The notes below the pieces were generated by a model. The model was not told the origin of the DNA. It worked only from the letters and a program-made list of their open reading frames with translations, and ran no database searches. Positions 55,125-64,000 of a stretch of 64,000 bases of DNA are shown piece by piece. Where the stretch lies: assembly GCA_963556255.1 (NCBI GenBank), contig OY744606.1, forward strand, positions 75,473,618 through 75,537,617, written 5' to 3'. Positions within the stretch are counted from its first letter, which is position 1; every line of letters starts with the position of its first letter. The DNA comes from Allolobophora icterica (Eukaryota > Annelida > Clitellata > Crassiclitellata > Lumbricidae). Both the position numbers and the translations under genes were made by a program.

Positions 55125-55605
55125 GCCTCTGTTCTGAGCGCGGCTTCCGGGTTCATTGCCCGTTTCCCTCGCTTTCTTCCACCTAACTACCTTTATGACT
55201 GATGTACTTCATTGGCTTCCTGTTGCTTCCCGCATCCAATACAAGGACCTCCTCCATGCATGGTCTCTATAGCAGGGAAAGGCTTCTAAGTACCTCTGTG
55301 ATCTAATGCATAAACCTCTCTCTGCTCTATCTTCCCGCCCTCTTCGGTCCGGGGACCGCCTTAGTCTCCTTGTCCCTCGGGCTAGGCCTTCGATGGCTCA
55401 GCAGCGTGCTTTTGTCATTCTTGGCCCTTCCCTATGGAATGACCTGACCCCTCATTCCGTAGGAAGATATTGTTTGTGATCTCGCCCTCTTCTCTCCGCT
55501 GCCTAATAACTTTCCTTTTCCATCGGGTTGTCACGCTGCAGGGAGCGCCTCTGAGTAGTCTATCCTGTGAGCGGCGCCTTATAATTAACCATATATGATT
55601 GTAAT
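55125..55605 (+). pseudogene. LINE 3' end (CR1/L2-like), decayed
   Basis: Same sequence order as 52607-53085 with stops and shifts (DVLHWLPVASRIQYK..., RPLRSGDRLSLLVPRAR, LGPSLWNDL), ending 'ggagcgcctctgagtag...gtgagcggcgccttataa' and a TTGTAA tail to about 55608. Confidence 0.78.
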
Positions 55606-55812
55606 TGTAATTGTAATTGATAATTTATATAGCGCCACTCAAAATCAGAGGCGCTCCCGACCCGGGTCGGTGTCGTCACTGACAAAGAGAAATGTTTTCA
55701 GGCGCTTGCGAAACTGGGCAGTAGAGAGAGAGAGAGAGAGGAGGACAAGCCTAAAGCCTTGAGGGAGGCTGTTCCAGCTGGAAGGGCCCACAACCGCAAA
55801 ACTGATATCATT
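55600..55812 (-). mobile_element. LINE or SINE 3' end, tail-to-tail with the previous copy
   Basis: Minus strand: 'gggcccttccagctggaacagcctccctcaaggc'-like phrase, then 'gggagcgcctctgattttgagtggcgctatataaat' and a TTACAA tail shared with the plus-strand copy. A GAGA run lies at 55723-55742. Confidence 0.6.
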
Positions 55813-55814
55813 AC

Positions 55815-55948
55815 ACCACCCATTTATATATAACTGTGGTAGATTACGTCATCCGTTTATAAATAGCTGTAGTAAATTACGTCACCAGTTTATATATCTG
55901 TAACTGTAGTAGATTACGTCGCCCGCTTATATGTAGCTGTAGTAGATT
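55815..55948 (+). repeat. TTACGTCA satellite island
   Basis: Four units, the last broken after 'gtagatt' by the next insertion. Confidence 0.9.
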
Positions 55949-58355
55949 CAAGGGTCCCAGTCAACAAAATTATTTCAGGACACAATTTTAAGCAAATTTA
56001 AGGAAATCTTCATCGGAGTGAATAATAATTTGTGTGCGATAGATGCCGATAATCAAATTTGTTCCAAAATGAGGTTAAGGTACTTTGTATTAAAATATTT
56101 TATTAGCAGCCTCCTCCTCTCTGAGAGCTCCAATTACAGCTGCTCCAATTACCCTTTTATTTTTTTTCTAATTTTATACTTTTTTGTTTAATTTATTTCA
56201 TTTTAAATTTTCTTTTGAACAATACAGTGGAAAAAAAAAACACTTACAACACAATTAATGTCTACATTGCAAAACACTTGCGTCATATAGTGTCTACTAG
56301 CACCGCAATGCCAACGCACATACTAGCAATTCAATAGAGAGTCAGATTTAAATACTAAACGGAATGCTCCAAAACAAAAGGCACCTTAATGCCTGCTAAT
56401 GTCTACACCCATGCTAGCAACCGAAAAGATAAACAGACTAAACAACTAAACAGACTTTTTCTTCTTGGATTGAGGCGCATTCTCCGCGTTGCTGCCTTCT
56501 AGTCTTTTTCTGAGATTCTTTTGATTCGCACATTCTGCATCCAGCTTTCTTGGATACTTCCTTCAAGTCTTAACATCACCTGTGCTAACTTATCAGACTG
56601 CATATTCTTCATGTCAATTGCTGCAGACATTTTTTAGAAACTTTATTTATGATCTTCTTCGCTGCTTCAAGATCATTCATTTGTTCCACTTCCGATTTCT
56701 TTTCTTCTTTTCCTGTGCACATAGAGAATTCTTCTTCTTCTTCTGTACATCTCTTCCATTATCCTACCGCTTTTCCAGGTCAATCTTCTTCTGTAATACA
56801 ATTGCCTCCTGTTTGCAGTGTTCTTCCAAATACACGTGATACTCAGAATGTGCCTTTTTGCTGCATCGATGAAATCCTTATTTATAGGCACTTCAGTAAC
56901 AGATCCAAAAATCCTGTTAGTGTCTTTTACAGTCCGTGCAACAGCATTTGTTTTCGCACTTAGAGACAGACTCTCTTTGCCTAACAAGGTATTGGTCACA
57001 GAGAAACGACATTCTGGGATAGCATTGCTATGTGACACAGGCATGCAGAGCTGCCTTCGCAACATAAACCAGATTAGCATATTTCTTTCCACCCATTCCA
57101 ACTGGCACTTTAGAAACCTTGTGCCAGTACTGGCATATGTTTCCAGAAGCATCAAAGTTAATTGGAGAGCATCATAGCTTTGATTACACATGTACATCAG
57201 CCACTCCGCCTGCACCTTAAAATACATGTTCATTTTTGTGATCTTCTTCAAGTGCAGGCACAGACGACTTACTGTTGATTTGCCTTGTTCCAAGTTTCTT
57301 GCTGACGGCTGAAGGTAAGAGAGATAGATATCTGAGCAGAGGATTCGTCACTGGCACAGTACTTTGCTTCTATGTCACTATCTTATTGGATCATTGTCTG
57401 AATGCATAACGTAGCTCATTTCTCAAGTTGCCTCTCTTCACTTTAGACAATGCCAAAGGAATTCCCATGCCAATATCTATCTCCTTGACTGGCAACAAGT
57501 GTTTCCATCATTGCATTTAATTGCAACCAATTCCGCGCCTTGTTTGTCTTTATAACTTCATATTTCAGTATTATATTATAGTATCATACGGCAAATGAGT
57601 TCATTGAGTTTATCGTTCAGATGTGCACAAGCGGTTCACTCATTTTGAAGAATTTGATGAAGTCAGTTAAACTTGCGGGAAGAAAAGCGACAGAGTTCAA
57701 ACACACAATAGTCGACTCACCTTCAAGAGCTGCCTTAATTCGTATATGCCTATCTTCCGCATATACTACTTTATTTGTACCTTTACAAGGGACTTCTTCA
57801 AGAAATAGGTTGCCATAGCAAGGTATTGTTCGACTAGACATTCGCAAACAGAACCAAGTGACAACCAATGACTACTAACAGGTCTCACAAAAATACTGAC
57901 CAGATTGCAATTCATCAACTTGTACTTCTGCATAATCTTATCGTCCATGCAGCTGAGAGTTTAAACCAGACGAAGACATCGTGGCTCGTTAGAAAACTGA
58001 TCAAAGTCGAAACTGAACATTGAGAACCCTTTGGTACAGGAAGAGAAGGAAGCGTGCATTTGCAAGTGACAATAAGTGCCAATATTCCTTTGCTGCGGAA
58101 CGACTCATTTAGCTTCTTCAGAAAGGAGAGATTGACAGCAGGACCATCCATAGAACACTCAATCATCATGTTCGAATCAAAATCTTTCTCCTCCAAACAC
58201 TCTTCTATAACCGATTTAAGTTTCTCTGCATATGCATGACTGAAAAACTTAGTCTAGATACAGCGCAATCAACCTGTTGCACATGGTGAGCAATACGCAA
58301 CATAAAATGTTCATTTGCTTAAGTATACTATGTTACGGTTTTATGAAATTTTCTA
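55949..58355 (-). pseudogene. Decayed hAT-like transposase element
   Basis: Bounded by satellite units on both sides. Minus-strand frames fit, in order, a transposase-derived protein of the hAT type: 57915-58196 (ECSMDGPAVNLSFLKKLNES, cf. the 'MDGPNVN..F...' region of these proteins), 57617-57868 (FLPASLTDFIKFFKMSEPLV) and 56673-57293 (residues 92-125: 'IPECRFSVTNTLLGKESLS' and 'ARTVKDTNRI', cf. the C-terminal dimerisation region with '.ERGFS.N..LL..NLS'). The domains are in different frames with stops between, so it is dead. Ends and duplication are not clear. Confidence 0.55.
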
Positions 58356-58406
58356 GAGGTGACGTCATCCGTTTATATATAATTATAGTAGATTACGTGA
58401 CCCGTT
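58356..58406 (+). repeat. TTACGTCA satellite island
   Basis: One and a half units, one with TGACGTCA. Confidence 0.88.
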
Positions 58407-59130
58407 TATTGTATTGTATTGTATTGTATTGTATTGTATTCGGATATTTATAAAGCGCTTCTAGCGGGAGGGCCATTCAGAAGCGCTCCCAGTGCGATAG
58501 ACCCCGAGAGAAAAAGCAAGTTTTAAGAAAGGTAAAAGAGGAAGAGACGCTACCTGAGAGAATAGAAGAACGAACAAACGGAGGAAGCCCATTCCAAAGA
58601 GCAGGGCCAATGGAAGCAAACGACCTAGATTGAGCCAGTGAAGTCCTGACACGGGGAACGAGGAGGTCCAAACGGTCAGATGAACGAAGAGGACGAAGAG
58701 AAGCCGCAGAGTGAGGGCGATGAAATAAGTCACATAAATATTTTGGAGCGAAACCAAGCTGAGCCTTAGAGACAAGGATGAGGACCTTAAATTGGATGCG
58801 GGCAGAAAGCGGGAGCCAGTGGAGTTCTTCTGCCATAAAGGTGGTGATATGAGAGAATCGAGGAAGACGGGCAATTAATCTAGCAGCAGCATTGAGAACG
58901 GACTGAAGAGGAGCAAGACGGACTTTGGGAAGACCAATGAGGAGGGAATTACAGTAGTCAAGTCTAGAGCAGACAAATGCATGGACAATTGAAGTGAAAA
59001 TTGGAGATGACAGAGAGCGACGGATAGCTCTAAGGCGCCTTAGGTGAAAATAGGAAGTGCGAGTGAGTTTGGAAATGTGTTCAGTAAAGGTGAGAGAATT
59101 GTCAAGGGTCACTCCTAGATCACGATATAT
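58407..59130 (-). pseudogene. LINE 3' end (CR1/L2-like), best-preserved copy
   Basis: The minus-strand frame 58477-59163 (228 codons) is uninterrupted. From residue 16: LGVTLDNSLTFTEHISKLTR (end of the reverse transcriptase domain), then [20 protein letters not shown] (57-75), LQSVLNAAARLIARLPRFSH (86-105), ELHWLPLSARIQFKVLILV (113-131), RPLRSSDRLDLLVPRVR (157-173), GPALWNGLPP (186-195) and LKTCFFSRG. The catalytic FADD-type box is upstream and missing, so it is truncated. The terminal hairpin words 'gggagcgcttctgaatgg' and 'agaagcgctttataaat' lie at about 58450-58490, and the TACAA tail (TTGTA on plus) at 58408-58440. The first 14 residues come from adjoining satellite/TA DNA. Confidence 0.88.
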
Positions 59131-59306
59131 ATATATATAGCTGTAGTAGATTACGTCACCCATATATATGTAAAACTATAGTAGATTACGTCACCCGCTT
59201 ATATATTACTGTCTACAGTAGATTACGTCACCCGTATATATGTAAAACTATAGTAGATTACGTCACCCGCTTATATATAACTGTCTACAGTAGATTACGT
59301 CACCCG

Positions 59307-59338
<32 letters not shown>

Positions 59339-59480
59339 ATTATATGTATATATATATAACTGCAGTACATTGTGATACCCATTTATATAATAATAACTGT
59401 TATAGATTACGTCACCCGTTTATTTGTTACAGTAATAATCGTAGTAGATTACGTCACCCGTTTATATATATAACTGTATT
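59131..59480 (+). repeat. TTACGTCA satellite, last islands
   Basis: Units here form a two-unit block of about 72 bp ('tatatatgtaaaactatag' ... 'actgtctacag'), repeated about 2.5 times, then a TA-rich run and three further units to 59480. A different higher-order form from the 133-bp one at the left end. Confidence 0.93.
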
Positions 59481-59640
59481 CCTAACTATCATCATCTAAA
59501 CTATATTACCAGCATCTTCCTAACTATCACCATCTAAACTATATTTCCAGCACATTCCTAACTATCATCGTATAAACTATATTTCCAGCATATTCCTAAC
59601 TATCATTACCTAAACTATATTGTCAAAATCTATCGTCATC
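59481..59640. repeat. 39-bp minisatellite, four units
   Basis: Unit 'cctaactatcatcNtctaaa' plus 'ctatatttccagcatatt', four imperfect copies, starting right at the end of the satellite. Confidence 0.88.
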
Positions 59641-60235
59641 TTCACTACATTACCAACATCTTCGCAACCAACTTCATTCGCTTTACACTGCCGACATTTT
59701 CGTAGCAGCCGTTGCCTTCCCTACTTTGCTTCGTGAAAAAACACTGAGCATTGCGATCATCAATAACGTCCCACGGACCCACTCCCATCACCACCAGCAA
59801 TCAATGATGCATCTGAAACAAGCCCTGTTGTTTTTCCCTCCGATCCAAAATTGCTTCGTTGTTTCCACTTGTTCACCAGTAGCCTTTGGCGAATTTCCAA
59901 TGCGGAGAAGAAGTCTAATATCCGAGCTAAGACCACGACAAATGGTCGCTCCGGGTATATGCTAATCGCCGCCTGCCCCTCTCGATGGTATGCCGTTGAG
60001 CGGAACGCAAACCGCCGAAGCCGGGGTTTAGCACCGATTTCACAAAGCGTCCGAGGCAGTGTTGGCACCCGTCACCCTAGTAACAATGCGGATATAAGGG
60101 CCATTGAAATTACGATGCCGATCCAAGGAGAGAAAGGAGGTATAGATGATAGGAGTCGCCAGAAGAAGATGAGAGGAAGAGAGGGGAGACAGAGAAAGGA
60201 GAGAGGAACACTTAACAAGAGAGGTAGGACAAGAG
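59641..60235. other. Unique DNA, no gene recognised
   Basis: Overlapping frames on both strands (59726-59965, 59851-60240 plus; 59760-60068 minus) of 79-129 codons. None has a recognisable domain. Moderately GC-rich at 59930-60100. Confidence 0.4.
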
Positions 60236-60470
<235 letters not shown>

Positions 60471-61040
60471 AGGAGAGTGAGAAGAGAGACGATAACAGAG
60501 AGAGACAGATAGAAAGAGACAGACAGAGACAGATAAAGAAAGAGAGAGAGAGCAAGGAGAGAAAGAGAGAAAGAAAGAGACGATAGAGAAGAGAAGAGAG
60601 GTCAGAAAGATGGAGAAAGAGAGAGACAGAAGGAAGAAAATGATAGAGAGAAACAGGAAGATAGAGAATTGAGACAGACAGACAGAGAGAGAGAGAAGAC
60701 AGATAGAGACACAGAAAAAGAGAGATAGAGATGCAGAAAGAGAGATATAGAGACACAGAAAGAGAGATCGAAATACAGAAAGACAGAGAGAGCCACGACA
60801 GAAGCTTATAAAGAAAAGAGATAGGAAGATGGGATAGAAAATAAATAGAGATAGATAAGAGATGAGAGAGGAAGGATAGAAATTGTAATATGTCAAAGAA
60901 GACCAAAGACCGACGATTAAGAAAATCACGAGAGGAGACGAGACAGACAGACAGAGACAGACAGAAAGAGACAGAGCGAGAGAGGAACAGAGACAGAAAC
61001 AGAGAGTGAGACAGGGAATACTATGAAGAGATAAGACTAA
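60471..61040. repeat. Degenerate AGAGAC/GAAAG purine tract
   Basis: Diverged AG/GACA units. The 285- and 288-codon Ser/Leu frames on the minus strand are artefacts. Confidence 0.75.
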
Positions 61041-61139
61041 TTGGAGGAAGAGAAAAAAAGGAAAAATAGAGTAAGAGAGTTTTGGAAAGACATAGAGAGG
61101 AAGACGACAGAGGGCAAAGCAGAAAGGAAAATGAACAAA

Positions 61140-61442
61140 AATACGACCTATGACCTCAAAATGTCGCCATCAAGCGCAATTTATGCAAATATTTTCCACG
61201 TCTGTGCCGCACAATCGCATCGTTCAGCCGACACTCCAGAGCGGGATGGACGTCTCCTTTTATGGCGGATGTACATACTCAATCATCGCATTGTTCCAAA
61301 CAAAGGCCGCAGTCGGCTCTCCCAATTACAGTGTCACTCCAAAGCCACACGGGATGGTCCGTGGAACGTAGCGCGCAGTCAAGTCTCGCAACGTTATCTG
61401 AAACTTCGCGAAATCTCGTTTATTTTCGAGCAGACGAAAGCA
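61140..61442 (+). promoter_or_regulatory. Possible promoter/5' region of the small ORF
   Basis: Non-repetitive, GC-balanced stretch with an octamer ATGCAAAT at about 61183 and 'cttcgcgaaatctcg' near 61404. It leads into an ATGGCGGC start at 61445. Only suggestive. Confidence 0.25.
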
Positions 61443-61444
61443 AT

Positions 61445-61576
61445 ATGGCGGCGATACGAGAAGAAACTCTGTGGAAATTTTGTATGTACAGTTTTCTATG
61501 TTCGACAGTTTCGTTCATTGTTTTATTAGCTGCAGTACCAATATTCGAAATTAAGCAGAAATGGAAGAATAGATAG
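61445..61576 (+). CDS. Small ORF, single predicted membrane segment; candidate first exon
   Basis: The longer open frame begins at 61262, but the attractive start is ATGGCGGCG at 61445, in a context resembling the YY1-type ATGGCGGC motif common at animal translation starts. From there about 43 residues: a charged N-terminus ([10 protein letters not shown]), one hydrophobic segment at about residues 11-33 and a basic tail (IKQKWKNR) before a stop at the edge of the GGAT array. If real it is a small integral membrane protein or the first exon of a larger one. I do not recognise the family, and it may be chance. Confidence 0.3.
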   Translation: MAAIREETLWKFCMYSFLCSTVSFIVLLAAVPIFEIKQKWKNR

Positions 61577-61975
61577 ATGAGTAGATGGATGGTTGGATGA
61601 CTGGTTGGATGGATGATTGATAGATGAGCGGATGTATGGATGGCTGAATGGATAATTAGTTGATGGATAGACGGATGGATGGATGGATGGATTGGTAGAT
61701 GGGTAGCTAGGTTAATAGATGGATGAATGGATAGGTGGATTAATAGATGTATGGATTGATGGGTGTAGGGATGGATAGGTAAATAGATGGATGAATAGAT
61801 GGATGGATGGATGGATGGATGGATGGATGGATGGATGGCTGGATGGATGGATGGATGGATGGATGGATGGATGGATGGATGGATGGATGGATGGATGGAT
61901 GGATGGATGGATGGATGGATGGATGGATGGATGGATGGATGGATGGATGGATGGACACAAGAACAGACAATAGAT
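61570..61975. repeat. GGAT tetranucleotide array
   Basis: Degenerate GGAT/TAGA to about 61795, then about 160 bp nearly pure TGGA. Confidence 0.95.
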
Positions 61976-61989
61976 GGATCATGACCTAG

Positions 61990-62072
61990 AAAAACGTGCT
62001 GAGAGCGCCTCTGAATAGTTCACACTGTGAGAGGCGCATTGTAAATTCTCAGATACCATACCATACCATAGT
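61990..62072 (+). mobile_element. LINE/SINE 3' terminal module with CCATA tail
   Basis: 'gagagcgcctctgaatagttcacactgtgagaggcgcattgtaaatt' is the full hairpin, followed by 'ctcagata' and three CCATA units. Only the end of the element is present. Confidence 0.75.
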
Positions 62073-62440
62073 GAATATAATGGTCACTGCAATTAGTATT
62101 GTTAGCATCAGTAGCGTTCCTCTCCTACCATCATCAGCAATGATCATCGCCATAATCAGACAGGAGGAAACTCTTAAATTTCTTAAGCCGAGACATTCCA
62201 TTTCTTTCACGACACGTGATGAGACCACGTGTTGTCTAAGAACAGGCGATCAGCGATTGAGACCAAGGGACATTTCGGAAACTCCTCTCAGGCGACAGCT
62301 TTCGCCTTCTCAAATGAAAGATTCGAATCCGAAAATCGATGATGAATATGAGGCCGACAGTAGCGAATGCCTCTCGGGGGAATCGGAATCGTGTTAATTG
62401 GAGTTGGGCCCGGATATGACGCAATAAATTGACAGAGACT
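62073..62440. other. Unique DNA, nothing recognised
   Basis: The plus-strand frame 61996-62397 (133 codons) is open through this stretch but begins inside the retroposon end and shows no domain. Confidence 0.4.
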
Positions 62441-62444
62441 ATAA

Positions 62445-62545
62445 GTTGACAGAGGATATATGTTGACCGAAGATATGTTGACCGAAGATATGTTGACCGA
62501 AGATATGTTGACCGAAGATATGTTGACAGATGAGATGGTGACTGG
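62445..62545. repeat. 15-bp minisatellite
   Basis: Unit 'atgttgaccgaagat', four near-perfect copies with diverged edge copies ('agttgacagaggat', 'gttgacagatgag'). Confidence 0.9.
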
Positions 62546-63425
62546 CGACAGGCTGATTGATGAGGTTTTGGTGACGCACCGGTTCTCGTTATTCAAGGCT
62601 GCTGTGGTGTTGGCGAACGACTGTGGGGACTGCTTCTGATTTCCCCCAAGACCGCTGACTTCCTACGTGGAACGGGGAATGGGAGTTCCCTGGGGGAGCC
62701 AGGGCAAGGGATTCCTTTGGGGTGGGTGGCCAGTCTCATGTATAGGATCGATATGGGTAGCAATTTGCACGAGTCGAATGTTGACATTCCTACGTTTTTC
62801 TAAATCAGCCTCAATTGCATTACCGCTGACACATGAGCCGATTTAGAAAATCGAGAAGTTCTTATGCAACTGGGTGTATTATTGCTTTTATCGACACGCG
62901 TTTACTGAGCAGACCGTCTGCGTATATCAACCCGGCGAACATTCGAATGACACCCCTGGTCGCTGTTGGGTTCATTAGGCCGAGTGCAGGAGTCACCCAA
63001 CTATATCATCCGAAATGACCGCTGGTCAGATTGGTCAAGTGTCGGCCTAACGATCGATATAACACGGCGAAAAATAATTGGAGCCATTCCTCGTTGCCAT
63101 GGCGTCTGTGGTTGGAGCTTCAGCGACGAGAAGTCTCACTAATTACGCCTAACGAGAACTGTCTTTCGGGCGCGTCAGTCTGTCATACGAACCTCTCGAT
63201 TTAGTCGATTTACTCGCGAAATTACAGAGGTAGACTGAATGGCAGGTCGGGTCCGAGTGTTGACCGGAATGCTTGACTGGCTGCCGGGAAAATCGTGTCG
63301 ACTGACGGTGACGCCTTCTTATCTGACGAGCCCGGGTATTAGGCCGTCACCCCGTCTGTCACTGGTCACCCGGAAAGCTAACAAATCCGATAAGATGAAC
63401 GTCTGAGATTAAACAGACGGCCGAA
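62546..63425. other. Unique DNA, nothing recognised
   Basis: Short overlapping frames only. Confidence 0.4.
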
Positions 63426-63429
63426 GGGG

Positions 63430-63512
63430 TGGACTGAGAGACAGGCACACAGGCAGAGAGACATCCGTCTGTATGCCTATCTGCGTCTGTCTGCCTCTGT
63501 CTGCCTATGTAC
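63430..63512. repeat. CAGA facing TCTG (inverted simple repeats)
   Basis: AGAGACAGGCA-type units followed by CTGTCTGCC-type units, so the two halves are imperfectly complementary. Confidence 0.7.
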
Positions 63513-63639
63513 CTTACCGAGGCAGGCCAGCTATTTAGTAAATAGACTCGCTTCGAACCTGCCTTACGACTAACTGACTTAATGAGCCACTTTCTTATTT
63601 ATCTACTTACTCACTAGGCGATTATCATTAATGACTGAT

Positions 63640-63765
63640 TAGAGTACTAACCGATTGAGTGACTGGCTGAACATTGCATTGACTGACCGATTGAATAACC
63701 GACTAGCCAAAACACTGACCAACAAAAAAGTGACTGGCTGGCTAACTGACTGACTGACTCTGAAC
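63640..63765. repeat. GACT/GACTG degenerate repeat
   Basis: TGACTGAC/GGCT units. Confidence 0.7.
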
Positions 63766-63852
63766 TGAGAGTTGTAGGTTCGTGCAAATTTCTAAATTGA
63801 CATTGTTGTCGATTTCTTCATGTGTAGTAATTGTGGGAAAAGTGGGATGTGG

Positions 63853-64000
63853 ACAGTGGCGGCGCCAGGGGTGGGCTAGGGGGTGCTTAGCCCCCCCAAA
63901 CTGTGGCTCAGCCCCCCCAACAAAACGCTGGAAATCTCTGAAGCTTTGCAATGCTAACAAAGGAGGAAGGGAGAAAGGGAAGAGCTTAGGGCTTCAGCCC
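63853..64000 (+). mobile_element. MITE end, runs off the window
   Basis: 'cagtggcggcgccaggggtgggctagggggtgc' with C-runs is the typical start of a family of short inverted-repeat elements ('cagtggcggNnccagggg'). 'agcccccccaa' blocks repeat within. The other end is outside. Confidence 0.5.

Overview
This window is eukaryotic, AT-rich, non-coding-dominated genomic DNA from an animal, probably an aquatic invertebrate. That placement is inference. It rests on very many long tri- and tetranucleotide arrays, several tRNA-derived SINEs, CR1/L2-like and RTE-like non-LTR retrotransposon fragments, hAT elements, a Ty3/Gypsy-type LTR element and frequent 'taggcctac'-like words. No marker gene fixes the phylum, and no host gene can be shown with confidence. 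No rRNA, functional tRNA, CRISPR array or bacterial operon structure is visible.

Layout. 1-7,300: a degenerate AAGGT array, a CAGA minisatellite, short inverted-repeat elements (3875-4131; a foldback at 4635-5000), a 650-bp CAT array, a tRNA-like SINE and a LINE 3' end. 7,300-21,000: mostly unannotatable unique DNA with a decayed RTE fragment (about 9131-9530), SINEs, two MITEs with recognisable ends (13942-14247 and 16118-16412), an RTE C-terminal fragment (about 17777-18190) and ATGT arrays. 21,000-28,800: a long GATA array, LINE 3' ends and a TA array. 28,798-33,839: one complete LTR-bounded Ty3/Gypsy-like element on the minus strand, with 480-bp LTRs differing at about five positions. It keeps only pieces of gag and protease and is interrupted by a separate 1,393-bp inverted-repeat element with a 4-bp target duplication. 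34,700-37,900: CCAT and AGAC arrays and a CTG tract. 39,700-40,570: a hAT-type element with a perfect 8-bp target duplication. 42,400-48,500: TTA/TAG arrays, inverted copies of a 110-bp repeat and minisatellites. 48,900-50,300: a LINE 3' end and two SINEs.

51,040-59,480 is the most structured part: a tandem satellite of about 33 bp whose unit carries TTACGTCA, split into many islands by insertions (LINE 3' ends, two SINEs, a hAT MITE nested in a SINE, a decayed hAT-like transposase pseudogene, and TGACGTCA-rich palindromic modules). 59,500-64,000: AG, GGAT and other arrays, a small candidate membrane-protein ORF, and a MITE end running off the window.

Recurring theme: most LINE and at least one SINE 3' ends share one terminal hairpin (GCGCCTCT ... 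AGAGGCGC) followed by a short tandem tail of variable sequence. Several microsatellites begin exactly at such tails. The only 'system' readable here is this interplay of LINEs, SINEs that borrow their 3' ends, and satellite DNA.
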